In this document: positions 1 through 8,509 of the stretch, one piece after another
How the letters are laid out: each line of letters begins with the position of its first letter
How positions within the stretch are numbered: position 1 is the first letter of the stretch
Assembly: GCF_002165305.2 (NCBI RefSeq)
Contig: NZ_CP032285.1
Span: forward strand, 248,001 to 312,000
DNA: 64,000 nucleotides
Direction: 5' to 3'
Origin: Acinetobacter sp. WCHA55
Lineage (GTDB): Bacteria > Pseudomonadota > Gammaproteobacteria > Pseudomonadales > Moraxellaceae
Position numbers and translations under genes: made by a program
Notes under the pieces: model-generated
Seen by the model: the letters and a program-made list of their open reading frames with translations, nothing else
The model's database searches: none
What the model was told of the DNA's origin: nothing

Positions 1-468
1 TTTCAGCTCCAGTATGGCGATCACTTGTCTGGACAGAGCCTGCAAAGAGCTTATCTGCCGCTGGTTCAGCTGCTTAGGAACATGATCATAGACACAAATA
101 GTACCAATCACTGCACCTTCGGGATCAATCAGCGGCGAGCCAGCATAAAATCGGTAGCCAGGTCCTGAAATCACCATAGCATTGGTACTGAATCTGTGAT
201 CTAAAGTAGCGTCAGGGACCACCATTACCGCATCAGGTGTTTCCATTGCATACACGCAAAAGGACTCTTTAATTAATACAGAGGTACGCGAAATACCAAC
301 TTTTGCAATTAGATTCAGCTTTGTGTCATCGGTTCGCGTCACCATAGCCACTGGTGCATCACAGATATAACACGCCAGTTCAGTGATATCCCGCAGGTTC
401 TGATCTGCTTCAGCAGGTGCTTTTAGTGTGGTTTCTGCACTAGCTGTTTGAGCTAAACTAAAGGTCAT
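1..468 (-). CDS. GAF-domain sensory protein, C-terminal part outside window
   Basis: Reading the minus strand from an ATG at 468 gives 156 uninterrupted codons to the window edge. A GGAG ribosome site lies just upstream. After a roughly 25-residue leader the protein reads as a GAF domain, with family-typical elements such as FCVYAM, AGSPLIDPEGAVIGTICVYD and a following coiled segment. GAF domains of this class bind small ligands or chromophores and usually sit in front of a histidine kinase, diguanylate cyclase or phosphodiesterase domain. That output domain would lie to the left of the window and cannot be seen. The downstream gene at 1086-2372 also begins with a GAF domain on the same strand, so the two may be related sensors. 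The GAF call is firm; the output is unknown. Confidence 0.8.
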   Translation of the reverse strand, partial: MTFSLAQTASAETTLKAPAEADQNLRDITELACYICDAPVAMVTRTDDTKLNLIAKVGISRTSVLIKESFCVYAMETPDAVMVVPDATLDHRFSTNAMVISGPGYRFYAGSPLIDPEGAVIGTICVYDHVPKQLNQRQISSLQALSRQVIAILELK

Positions 469-749
469 GTACTTCTCCGTTTTTCTACTGCATTTTTCAA
501 AGATCCTGCATAGAAAAATGAATTAAATCGTTGATTTAACTCTAGCATAGATCTGTCAGACTTGAAGTTATCTCTGTAGCAATGGTATTGTTTTGTACAA
601 TATTCGCCTGCTTGATTTGAGTTTTAGCTGTATTTATAAACTTTTGGCTTTTCCGGTCGCAGGCTCTATAATTTGCTCGTTTAAATCCAACTCTTCGTCT
701 AACGTCATCTATTTAGTGTGCATGCGGCCTCCGGAGCATTTTCCGTGGC

Positions 750-1000
750 TTATTTTACCGAAGCATCGGGATTGCTAAATAGAGCTGAACGCTGTAATGC
801 GCTTTCGAACTGAGCTTTCCGTAACTTCGGCATTAGTTCATGTACCTTGCTTACTGGATGTTGGTTGACGCGCAGCAGCACGTCCGTCAGATAATCGTAA
901 ACGTTAATAGCAGTGTTGACCTTGCTTTGAATGACGCCAACATGCTTAGCACCAAGCTCCGTTCAGCAGAATCACAGCCAGTTTTTCAGTTATCCCAAGT
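750..1000 (-). pseudogene. IS66-family transposase (TnpC) C-terminal remnant
   Basis: The minus strand encodes TELGAKHVGVIQSKVNT, then a segment with YDYLTDVLLRVNQHP and VHELMPKLRK, ending in a TAA at 750-752. This matches the C-terminal end of IS66 TnpC transposases, where a tryptophan-rich stretch, ELGAKH, and a DVLxRV-xHP element precede the stop. Just upstream the same frame reads KNWL-stop-FC-stop-TELG, so it carries nonsense codons, and no N-terminal part is present. It is a decayed fragment of an old insertion and fills much of the gap between the two GAF genes. The rest of the 469-1085 gap shows no gene. Confidence 0.65.
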
Positions 1001-1085
1001 GTCACTCTCAGATTAAAGGCCGCCATACCGGATGTAGTGCCAACAAGAAAACTAAAACACAACTTCGCTGATCATCGCTGAGTGT

Positions 1086-2372
1086 TTATAAATCGTCTCC
1101 CATCACCGGTATCGATAAGCAGATAAGCCTGGTTATGCCATTAGCAGTTCTTGAAGCATTCCTGCTTTCAATGTCGTCAACGTGATCACGATTTGAGTTG
1201 AGATAACGACTCTGTTGCTGAAGACTCTCAGTTAATTGCCACTCACCAGATTCAAGAACAGCACCCGCTAACTCGGCACATACTGTTGCAAAACCATAAA
1301 GCGCTTGATTATCGCGGGTAAAACGCAGCGGCATCGTCTGGCCTTTTACAAGAAGGGACCATTCCAAAACTCTGTACTTACCTTTTAATCGGTTACTGAC
1401 AAAAATAGTTATACTTGTACCGCTGGCGCCAACAACTAAAAAGCTCGTGATAGCTAGTCCTATCAGAGACCATAACTCTGGTTTCCCACTTAGTAACAGT
1501 GGATTAGGCAAATGACTCCTCAAAACGAGATCAGCACCAAGGGTCAGCGCTGTTTTATACACTGCTTGTTCTAATAATGGAGTTGCATTGACCAGTGACG
1601 CAACAGCATCACAACTATAAGGTTCTAGAACTGCCGTAGCTCTCAACCATTCTGTTTCATGGGCAATCGCCAACAAATTTGACCAAATTCGAACCAGTGC
1701 CGCTATATGAATGGAGTTTTCATCAGTCAGGACGGTTTGATTAAGCTGCTTATCCAGTTCCTGATGCCAGTATTGGTATTGGCTTGTCAAAAGTACAAAC
1801 AACTCAGATTGAAGCAACTTATTATTAGTTACCGGTCTTATCCTATTTGACATCTCATTGAATAGTTGTATAAATTTTTTGTCTGCTTGTTGCTCACGCT
1901 TTAGCAGATCTTGCTGTTGTTGAAGCATCTGTAAATCGTATTCAATGGCCTGCTTAAAAAGTGTGAGTAAGGAACAGTGTTGTGATGCCCGATCTGGGCT
2001 TGAAAAGTCCAACATACACAAAGTACCGAAAGTTTTTCCGCTAGGCCAAAGCAATGGCAGGCCATAGTAATAACTAAAGCCTGCTGCAAATGTTGGGTTA
2101 TTGTTTTCATATCGGGTACCGATTGCATTTTCAACTAGTAATGGCTGGTTACTGGAAATGACTTGGGAACAATAAGTGTTAAGTGCCAATGGAACAGGTT
2201 CACCGCAATAAAAAGTTGGTACTGACACACTGCCAACAGCCTGACAAATTTCGTTTTTATCTAATCGATTAATCAGCACACAAGGCACTTCCGCGACTTG
2301 AGCCATCGAGTTTACAATGCCTTGCCAGCGCTCTAGGAGCAGAGCGGTTTCTATGCTCAAATCTACTGCCAT
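1086..2372 (-). CDS. GAF-domain protein with unassigned C-terminal half
   Basis: The 428-residue protein starts at ATG 2372 with a GAGGGA ribosome site. Residues of about 15-150 form a GAF domain (PCVLINRLDKNE, YCSQVI, YYYGLPLLWPSGKTFGTLCMLD). A glutamine-rich coiled segment follows at about 155-185. The C-terminal half has no recognisable kinase H-box, GGDEF or EAL motif. It faintly resembles a degenerate histidine-kinase dimerisation and ATPase region but lacks clear N or G boxes. No membrane segment is seen, so it is probably a cytoplasmic sensor. A possible FNR-like dyad (TTGAT-N4-ATCAG) lies at 2455-2468, about 80 bases upstream of the start. The output function is unknown. Confidence 0.75.
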   Translation of the reverse strand: MAVDLSIETALLLERWQGIVNSMAQVAEVPCVLINRLDKNEICQAVGSVSVPTFYCGEPVPLALNTYCSQVISSNQPLLVENAIGTRYENNNPTFAAGFSYYYGLPLLWPSGKTFGTLCMLDFSSPDRASQHCSLLTLFKQAIEYDLQMLQQQQDLLKREQQADKKFIQLFNEMSNRIRPVTNNKLLQSELFVLLTSQYQYWHQELDKQLNQTVLTDENSIHIAALVRIWSNLLAIAHETEWLRATAVLEPYSCDAVASLVNATPLLEQAVYKTALTLGADLVLRSHLPNPLLLSGKPELWSLIGLAITSFLVVGASGTSITIFVSNRLKGKYRVLEWSLLVKGQTMPLRFTRDNQALYGFATVCAELAGAVLESGEWQLTESLQQQSRYLNSNRDHVDDIESRNASRTANGITRLICLSIPVMGDDL

Positions 2373-3224
2373 TTGTTCCCTCAGTATTTAAATAGTCCCC
2401 TTTTGCATCATTCGATCTTGTTTATCTCAGAGTATCAAACAGGAAACAAAGTGATTGATGTCAATCAGGGAATTAGCAGCATTGATGCATTAAGCGGCGC
2501 ACATACACTCTAAGTAAAGTGCTTAAGTCTGATTATGGCAAGAAATTGTTACTTTGTCAGGGATAGTCAACACTTTATTAGCGAGAGACTTGCTTGGCTG
2601 ACATTTAAGACAAATCGCGAGATTCCAAATCTGCCACCAACAGTCGGAACTGAGTAACTTACTTGAGCTTTAAAAAGTAAAGCATTGAAATATTTATGGT
2701 ATTTATACATCCTACCTAGCTCACAGCAGAGTTTAGCATCGTGCATTAATATGACCTTACACTAAAAATACGTACTAGTTGACGTCTATCAAACTCGTTT
2801 ACGAGATAGTGTAGTGGTCGACAAATTTTGGCCACATCGTTATTGCCTAATAACCGATGCTCTCTTTAAATGCGAAATGAGTAGTGCACGCATTTTTAGC
2901 CTTTTGGCAAAACGTTGATGTCTCGAAATTTTCAAGCGCTGTGCCTTGTTTATTTTCAGAAACGTCTGCTTTCAGTGAGTTCCTGATGCTCGGGCGCTCT
3001 AAATTATGGGTATAGACAATCTGATTTGCCCTATATTTGCAGTTTTTCGTGAACCCTTAATTTCACAACTCTTTTAATCTGATATCCAAAGTCTGCATCC
3101 ATACATAGCCCCTACGTAAACTGTCTAATAAGTCACATTATACGAACTATTGAGCATGTTATATCTATTTTACATGCTGTAAATTCAGTTCCATTAGTAA
3201 ATAGATAAAAACCAAGGAGGCTTT
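2373..3224. other. Gene-free stretch between a GAF gene and the msrA remnant
   Basis: No convincing open reading frame is seen on either strand. The stretch holds a possible FNR/ANR-like dyad at 2455-2468 and an imperfect palindrome around 2815-2835 (GTGGTC ... GGCCAC). It looks like eroded DNA between insertion remnants, but no family could be named. Confidence 0.4.
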
Positions 3225-3402
3225 ATGAAAAATAAATAATGTGATCGTTGCCGGAGGGTGTTTTTGGAGTCTCGAAGACCTCCTTAGAAATCAGGACGGC
3301 GTGACGTCAACGAAGGTGTGTAGTGGCACTGAAATGGCGACTGCGCAAGACGTGAAGATGAGCTGTCTGATAGCAACGGATTATCAAGCAGAACCTTCTT
3401 AA
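3225..3402 (+). pseudogene. Truncated, frameshifted msrA-like peptide methionine sulfoxide reductase
   Basis: A strong AAGGAGG site precedes ATG 3225, but the frame stops after four codons. Shifting by one base at 3240 opens a frame from 3241 to the stop at 3400-3402, beginning [20 protein letters not shown] and then VTSTKV. GGCFW carries the catalytic cysteine of MsrA, which reduces methionine-S-sulfoxide in proteins. Only about 30 residues match MsrA, whereas the family is usually about 150-210 residues, so most of the gene has been deleted and the tail is unrelated. It is non-functional. The intact neighbours downstream (AhpD-like, RclC-like) suggest a former oxidant-stress cluster. Confidence 0.7.
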
Positions 3403-3460
3403 ATACAATTTATTCCACGCCAATACAGCGTGCTGTCTTTCAAATCACTAGGAGAAATTT

Positions 3461-4015
3461 ATGTCACGTTTGAACACCCCTACCACAATCGACGCCGCGC
3501 CTACTGCTACCCATACCTCACTCAAGGCTGTGGAAAAACAACTGGGCCGCGTTCCTAACATGTTCCGCGTCGTTGCCAACAGCCCTGCTGCGCTGACTGG
3601 CTACCTGCAATTGAGCGCAGCATCAGCACAGGGCGGCTTGGGTACAGCGACTCTTGAGCGTATTGCCCTAGCCGTCGCTGAGATCAACGGCTGCGATTAT
3701 TGCCTTGCTGCCCATTCCTTCCTAGGCCGTAAGGTGGCCAAGCTTGATGATGCTGAACTCACTGCCAACCGCAGCGGTGCATCAAATGACCCTAAGGCCG
3801 ACGCAGCCGTGCGTTTTGCTGCCGCCGTAGTCCGCCAGCGCGGGCAAGTCAGCAATGACCAGGTCCAAGCGGTGCTGAACGCTGGCTACAGTGATGCACA
3901 TGTAGTGGATATTCTGTTGGCTGTTGCCCTGAACACTTTCACTAACTACGTTAACGAAGTGACACAGACCGAGGTCGACTTCCCGGCCGTTCAACCACTA
4001 GGCATTGATGTCTAA
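3461..4015 (+). CDS. AhpD-like alkylhydroperoxidase / carboxymuconolactone decarboxylase family protein
   Basis: The 184-residue protein has a good AGGAGA ribosome site about 8 bases before ATG 3461. It carries the AhpD core motif at about residues 76-86, CDYCLAAHS, a CxxC with a histidine three residues later. In this family these residues provide peroxidase or disulfide-reductase activity against organic peroxides. The RVPNMFRV element near residue 30 is typical of the peroxidase-related subgroup. No signal peptide or membrane segment is visible, so it should be cytoplasmic. Base composition is noticeably richer in GC than the neighbours, which suggests a separate origin. The physiological substrate cannot be told from sequence. 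Confidence 0.85.
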   Translation: MSRLNTPTTIDAAPTATHTSLKAVEKQLGRVPNMFRVVANSPAALTGYLQLSAASAQGGLGTATLERIALAVAEINGCDYCLAAHSFLGRKVAKLDDAELTANRSGASNDPKADAAVRFAAAVVRQRGQVSNDQVQAVLNAGYSDAHVVDILLAVALNTFTNYVNEVTQTEVDFPAVQPLGIDV

Positions 4016-4152
4016 TCCATTGGTGCTCAACTACAGCAATTACCTAAGTTAGGTTCGACTCGAGTAAACATATAGTTTTTCTCAAGAGTCATATCATTTT
4101 AGTGGGCTACATAGAGTGAGTCCACATGGCTAAAAATAATTGGAGATATAAG

Positions 4153-4668
4153 ATGACTATTCCCGAAATTGAAAATGGTGTCCAGACTACCAATACCCTT
4201 AGTAATAATCTCGGTGCAAAAATCACTAAGTTTGGTATAGGTGGCATCTACGTTGCCATGACGATAATATATTTGTGGTTTGGTGGCATGAAATTCACTA
4301 GCTACGAAGCAAACGGTATACATGGTTTTGTTAGTAATAGCCCTCTGCTTTCGTGGATGTATAGCTTCCTCAGCATTCAAGGATTCTCAAATTTTCTGGG
4401 TGTGCTTGAAATTTCAGTTGGCCTGTTAATCGCTGCACGAGTTTTCTCCCCTAAGCTCGCAATCTTGGGCGGTGTACTTTCAACCGGACTCTTTTTTACG
4501 ACATTGTCGTTCATGCTGACTACACCCGGTGTTTTTGAGGCATCTCTTGGGTTTCCTGCGATCTCTGTGGTTCCTGGCCAGTTTTTGCTAAAAGATTTAG
4601 GCTTGTTTGTCGTGTCTATATTTATCGTAGGTACATCACTTACAGCACTGGAGCACAAAAACAAATAA
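4153..4668 (+). CDS. DUF417 family (RclC/YkgB-like) inner-membrane protein
   Basis: The protein has about four hydrophobic helices (YVAMTIIYLWFG, FLGVLEISVGLLIAARVF, LAILGGVLSTGLFFTTLSFML, LGLFVVSIFIVG) and the family hallmarks FGGMKFTSYEA, LSWMYSF and a PGQFLLKDLGL segment near the end. RclC, the E. coli relative, belongs to the reactive-chlorine response. I chose ATG 4153 because GGAG lies about 8 bases upstream; an in-frame ATG at 4126 has no ribosome site. It follows an AhpD-like gene and an msrA remnant, which fits an oxidant or hypochlorite response cluster, though no RclR-type regulator is seen. Confidence 0.85.
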   Translation: MTIPEIENGVQTTNTLSNNLGAKITKFGIGGIYVAMTIIYLWFGGMKFTSYEANGIHGFVSNSPLLSWMYSFLSIQGFSNFLGVLEISVGLLIAARVFSPKLAILGGVLSTGLFFTTLSFMLTTPGVFEASLGFPAISVVPGQFLLKDLGLFVVSIFIVGTSLTALEHKNK

Positions 4669-4763
4669 GCCTCACCCGAAACAACTATAAGTTAGATGGC
4701 TCCTAAACACATTAGAGAGCCTTTATTTTTATCTTTTAAGTGCTTCAAGTACGTGCCTTACTA

Positions 4764-5298
4764 GAGGCTGTTGATCTTTGAGTGAAAAATGAACGGCATA
4801 GCAACAAGGTATAATGGTTTCGCCAAAAATCAAAAATACCACCGAGAACGGACGTTGCTATGCCAAGGACAATGCTAACAGATAACGCCTAGGAAGCCCT
4901 AAAGCAAATACTTAAAGAGACAGGGCGTGTTTACAATAAATATGAACACCGAAATACACTGGAAGGCATACTTTATCGTATGCGCACAGGCATTCAGTGG
5001 CGAGATTTGCCTGAAAGATTCGGTCGTTGGAACTCTGTATTTAAGCGCTTTAACCTTTGGTCAAAGAAAGGTGTGTTACAAAAATGGTTTCAAAGCATAT
5101 CGTCCGATAATGATCCAGAATGGTTGTTTATTGATGGAAGTATTGTCAAAGCGCATCAAGACAGTAGCGGAGCCGCAAGCAGTTCAGATGAAGCGATAGG
5201 AAAAAGTCGGGGTGGGAGTTCTACAAAAATTCATCTCGCTGTAGATAGCGGTGGGCTTCCCGTTTATTTTGAAATATCGGGTGGTCAGATAAATGACA
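4764..5298 (+). mobile_element. Left part of an IS5-family (IS427-group-like) element
   Basis: The sequence GAGGCTGTTGATC from about 4764, next to CTA, resembles the left end of IS427-group elements. A transposase frame begins at ATG 4860. The element has no right end: its sequence stops at about 5295-5298, where IS21-type sequence begins. It is therefore a deletion remnant. Confidence 0.55.
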
Positions 5299-5558
5299 TT
5301 GGTTATGTGAAAAAAACCGATGCAGAAACCCAGGTACTGTTTGAATTTATCGCGCATCGATATGAAAGCGGTAGCCTGATCATCACAGCCAATCACCCGT
5401 TTAGTGCATGGGATCAGATCTTCCCAGACAGCATGATGACGGTAGCGGCCATAGATCGGCTGATCCACCACGCGACAATTATAGAATTAGAAGGAGAAAG
5501 CTATCGAAAACAACATCAGTTAAAACAAGCTGGAAGTAGGAAAAATGAGAAAACCTAA
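4860..5558 (+). pseudogene. Chimeric ORF: IS5 transposase N-terminus fused to IS21 IstB C-terminus
   Basis: From ATG 4860 the frame reads as an IS5-family transposase but has a TAG at 4890-4892 where NAWEAL is expected. After that it is open to 5558. The IS5 part includes MRTGIQWRDLPERFG, LFIDGSIVKAHQ (first catalytic Asp) and GGSSTKIHLAVD. Immediately after GGQIND the sequence changes to IGYVKKTDAETQ, then FEFIAHRYE, NHPFSAWDQIFPD and DRLIHHATIIE, which is the C-terminal half of the IS21 helper ATPase IstB from its Walker B tail onward. The join is in frame at about 5295-5300. Neither half is complete, so no transposition activity is expected. Confidence 0.75.
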
Positions 5559-5602
5559 CCGGCCATCATAATTGACGCGAACCGGCCAAGATAGTTGACG
5601 CC
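5557..5602 (+). repeat. IS21-family terminal direct repeats
   Basis: Two abutting 23-base repeats lie at 5557-5579 and 5580-5602, each starting AACCGGCC and containing TTGACGC. Repeated terminal binding sites of this sort are typical of IS21-family ends and match the IstB fragment directly upstream. They mark the right boundary of the IS21 remnant. Confidence 0.6.
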
Positions 5603-5606
5603 GAAC

Positions 5607-5819
5607 ATGTCAGAATTATCTATAAAAATTGGGAAATTAATCCGTAATAAAAGAATAGAGTTAAACATGACTCAAGAGTTCTTGGCCCTACAGTGCTCTA
5701 TAGATAGGAGCTACATGGGAAGAATTGAGCGTGGGGAAGTAAATCTAACTGTCGAAAAACTATATGAGATTGCAAAAATATTGAAGATTCATCCTCAACA
5801 CTTATTACCGAACTTTTAG
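5607..5819 (+). CDS. XRE-family helix-turn-helix regulator, C-protein-like
   Basis: The protein has 70 residues from ATG 5607. An in-frame TTG at 5595 lies within the IS21 terminal repeat and is unlikely to be native. The whole protein is one Cro/C1-type HTH domain: KLIRNKRIELNMTQEFLAL, then SYMGRIERGEVN and LYEIAKILKIHPQHLL. Size and sequence resemble controller proteins of restriction-modification systems, and it stands upstream of the type I cluster on the same strand. The IS21 end touches the start codon, so the native promoter and ribosome site appear to have been replaced. Expression may now come from the insertion remnant or be lost. Confidence 0.8.
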   Translation: MSELSIKIGKLIRNKRIELNMTQEFLALQCSIDRSYMGRIERGEVNLTVEKLYEIAKILKIHPQHLLPNF

Positions 5820-6029
5820 AAAATTAATTATTTAACAAAAGGTTATAAATTAAATAAAAAACGTAGATAATCTACTGTAATTTTAATTGACATAGTACTA
5901 TCAGCAACATAATATGCTATTTAGCTGGTTTGAATAGATGTTCTACTGCAAAAAATAAGGATGACAGGTGGCCGCCTGTCATCGAGTTCAAAACCATTAA
6001 CACGACTAAATATTAGGAGTTCAGAACAA

Positions 6030-6320
6030 ATGAAAGTATATCAGATCAATTATGACCTGCGTAAACAACGTAACTATGATGAGCTTTATGAAAAAATTAG
6101 GTCTCTAGGCAATTGGTGTCATCCACTGGAGTCATGTTGGTTAATTGTCTCTGAAAAAACACCATCACAAATTGCAGAGGAATTATTCAAAGTCATGGAT
6201 GGTAATGATGGCTTATTAGTGACTCGCTTACAAAATGAGGCAGCTTGGTACAACCTTGATTCAAAGGGAATGAAAGATGTTACTACTTGGCTTAAAGAAA
6301 ACTTAGGCAAAGCTTCTTAA
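6030..6320 (+). CDS. Small Cas2/VapD-like protein (SinR family) leading the type I R-M operon
   Basis: I chose ATG 6030, which has AGGAG 11 bases upstream, giving 96 residues. The sequence pattern suggests a ferredoxin-like fold of the Cas2/VapD kind: a first strand KVYQINYDL, a helix YDELYEKIRSLG, a second strand ESCWLIVS, a second helix IAEELFKVMD, and a strand GLLVTRL. Related proteins are annotated as SinR family and occur beside type I restriction genes. The fold call is my inference from the pattern. No cas1 or CRISPR array is present. It is 45 bases upstream of the half-length hsdS, so it is probably part of the operon. Its role is unknown; nucleic-acid binding or nuclease activity is possible. 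Confidence 0.65.
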   Translation: MKVYQINYDLRKQRNYDELYEKIRSLGNWCHPLESCWLIVSEKTPSQIAEELFKVMDGNDGLLVTRLQNEAAWYNLDSKGMKDVTTWLKENLGKAS

Positions 6321-6365
6321 ATATGTGAGCCAAGGATGGCTCAATCCCTTTCTGAGTAAATATTT

Positions 6366-6986
6366 ATGGCAAAGTTAAAGAGATTCTTAAAACTGAGCGA
6401 CCTTACAGAGATTCGTACAGGCTTTACATTTCGAGAAAAGATCGAGGAAGTTGAGTCTGGCAATGCCCACGTATTGCAGATCAAAGACATTCGTAACATA
6501 GCAACGGATACATGTAGTTATACGCTTTTTGCAGATGCTTTACCGCAAATTGATTGGCAAGGTAAAGATAACGCAATCGTGTCGCCTGAGTCTGTGTTGC
6601 TGCCCTGTCGTGGAGAGTATCTCAAGGCACATTATTTTGTAGGCAATCAAGATCAATCAAAAGCATTACCCTTAATTGTGAGTAGCCAGTTTTTGATAAT
6701 AATGCCAAATCAAAATGTAGTGCCTGAATACTTATGCTGGTACTTAAACCAACCTCATGTGCAATACGAGTTACGGAAAGAAAGTCAGGGCTCTAAGATG
6801 CCAATGCTTAGCGTATCTACAGTCAACCAGTTTGAAGTTGAAATCCCTAGCTTGGATATTCAGCAACGCATAATCGAATTAAACCGTATTTGGGAGCAAG
6901 AGCAGATCTTGACCCAACAATTACTTAAAAATCGTGAACAAATGATGATGGGCATGTTTAAACAACTGCTCCAAGGAAACAAATAA
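6366..6986 (+). CDS. Half-length HsdS-like specificity protein
   Basis: The 206-residue protein contains one target-recognition domain followed by one helical conserved region (PSLDIQQRIIELNRIWEQEQILTQQLL), whereas a standard HsdS has two of each. Landmarks are LSDLTEIRTGFTFR near the start and SQGSKMPMLSVSTVNQFEVEIP before the helix. Its stop overlaps the hsdM start by one base (TAATG), so the two are likely translationally coupled. Half-size specificity subunits can work as homodimers that recognise palindromic split sites. It could instead compete with the full HsdS encoded after hsdM. I see no disruption. Confidence 0.8.
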   Translation: MAKLKRFLKLSDLTEIRTGFTFREKIEEVESGNAHVLQIKDIRNIATDTCSYTLFADALPQIDWQGKDNAIVSPESVLLPCRGEYLKAHYFVGNQDQSKALPLIVSSQFLIIMPNQNVVPEYLCWYLNQPHVQYELRKESQGSKMPMLSVSTVNQFEVEIPSLDIQQRIIELNRIWEQEQILTQQLLKNREQMMMGMFKQLLQGNK

Positions 6987-8509
6987 TGGTTACTCAAATC
7001 AATCAAGATACCGTCAATAAAGCCCTTTGGTCGGCATGTGATGTATTCCGTGGCACGGTGAGTGCAGATACCTACAAAGACTATATTTTGACGATGTTAT
7101 TCTTAAAGTACATCTCTGATGTATGGCAAGATCACTACGATAATTATAAAAATGAACATGGCGATGAACCTGAGCTCATCGAAGAATTAATGAAAAGCGA
7201 GCGTTTTGTCCTGCCTCGTGAATCAAATTTCTATACCTTGCATGAGCGTCGCTTTGAGCCCGGCAATGGTGAACGTATTGATATAGCTTTACATGCGCTT
7301 GAAGAAGCCAATGGGACAAAGCTCAAAGATGTAGGCAAAAGTGTCTTCCAAGAAATCTCGTTTAATACTGATAAATTGGGTGAAGAAAAGCAAAAAAATA
7401 CCATTCTGAAAGATCTTTTAGAAGTTTTTGCTGTACCCGAATTGGATCTGAAACCAAGCCGTGTTGGTTCACTTGATGTGATTGGTAACGGTTATGAGTT
7501 TTTGATTAAAAACTTCGCTGCGAGTGGTGGTCAAAAGGCAGGTGAATTTTATACGCCACCTGAAGTGTCTGACTTAATCGCAGAGTTACTTGATCCGCAG
7601 AAAGGCGACAGTATTTGTGACCCTGCATGTGGCTCTGGCTCACTGTTAATGAAGTGTGGTCGTAAAGTTGTAGCAAATCACAAGAGCAAAGAATACGCAC
7701 TCTACGGGCAAGAAGCCATTGGTTCAACTTGGTCATTGGCGAAGATGAACATGTTCTTGCATGGCGAAGATAACCACAGAATTGAGTGGGGCGATACCAT
7801 TACTAATCCAAAACTATTGGATAAGAATGGCGACTTAATGCTGTTTGATATCGTAACAGCAAACCCGCCTTTCTCATTGAATAATTGGGGGTATGAATAT
7901 GCTGAAAACGATAAGTTTGACCGTTTCCGTCGTGGTTTACCGCCAAAGACCAAAGGTGATTATGCCTTTATCTCACACATGATCGAAACGATAAAACCTG
8001 TTACGGGTCGTATGGGTGTTGTGGTTCCACATGGTGTGTTATTCCGTGGCTCATCTGAAGGTAAGATTCGTGAGAAGTTAATTAACGAAAACTTATTAGA
8101 TGCGGTAATTGGTTTACCTGAAAAACTATTCTTTGGTACGGGTATTCCTGCTGCGATTTTAATTTTCAAAAAGCAAAAGTCTGATGATTCGGTTTTGTTT
8201 ATTGATGCAAGCCGTGAGTTTAAGTCAGGTAAAAACCAAAACAACTTATCTGAAGAGAATATTGCCAAGATTATTGCAACCTATCGTACTCGTGAAAGTA
8301 TAGATAAATATGCGTATTTGGCGACTTTGCAGGAAATCAAAGACAATGATTACAACCTCAATATTCCTCGTTATGTGGATACCTTTGAAGAAGAAGCTGA
8401 GATTGATTTGGTTGCTGTGCGTGCTGAGCGTGAGCAGTTAAAAACTCAACTTGCTGAGCTTGAAGTGCAAATGGCGAAGTATTTAGAGGAGTTGGGTTAT
8501 GGTGCCTAA
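6986..8509 (+). CDS. hsdM: Type I restriction-modification DNA methyltransferase subunit M
   Basis: The 507-residue protein has the N-terminal HsdM helical domain, then the N6-adenine methyltransferase core. GEFYTP is at about 186-191, the SAM-binding motif I DPACGSGSL at about 212-220, and the catalytic NPPF at about 293-296. A C-terminal coiled segment (EREQLKTQLAELEVQM) should contact the specificity subunit. It is of normal length and intact. Its start overlaps the preceding half-hsdS and its last 11 bases overlap the following hsdS, the typical coupling of an R-M operon. With HsdS it methylates adenine in the recognition site and protects host DNA. Confidence 0.95.
   Translation: MVTQINQDTVNKALWSACDVFRGTVSADTYKDYILTMLFLKYISDVWQDHYDNYKNEHGDEPELIEELMKSERFVLPRESNFYTLHERRFEPGNGERIDIALHALEEANGTKLKDVGKSVFQEISFNTDKLGEEKQKNTILKDLLEVFAVPELDLKPSRVGSLDVIGNGYEFLIKNFAASGGQKAGEFYTPPEVSDLIAELLDPQKGDSICDPACGSGSLLMKCGRKVVANHKSKEYALYGQEAIGSTWSLAKMNMFLHGEDNHRIEWGDTITNPKLLDKNGDLMLFDIVTANPPFSLNNWGYEYAENDKFDRFRRGLPPKTKGDYAFISHMIETIKPVTGRMGVVVPHGVLFRGSSEGKIREKLINENLLDAVIGLPEKLFFGTGIPAAILIFKKQKSDDSVLFIDASREFKSGKNQNNLSEENIAKIIATYRTRESIDKYAYLATLQEIKDNDYNLNIPRYVDTFEEEAEIDLVAVRAEREQLKTQLAELEVQMAKYLEELGYGA

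Noticed and set aside
593..778. 61-codon frame on the + strand
   Set aside because: No ribosome site or family pattern, and it overlaps the tail of the IS66 remnant on the other strand.
6030..6320. CRISPR Cas2 proper
   Set aside because: There is no cas1, no array and no other cas gene; only the fold pattern is similar.
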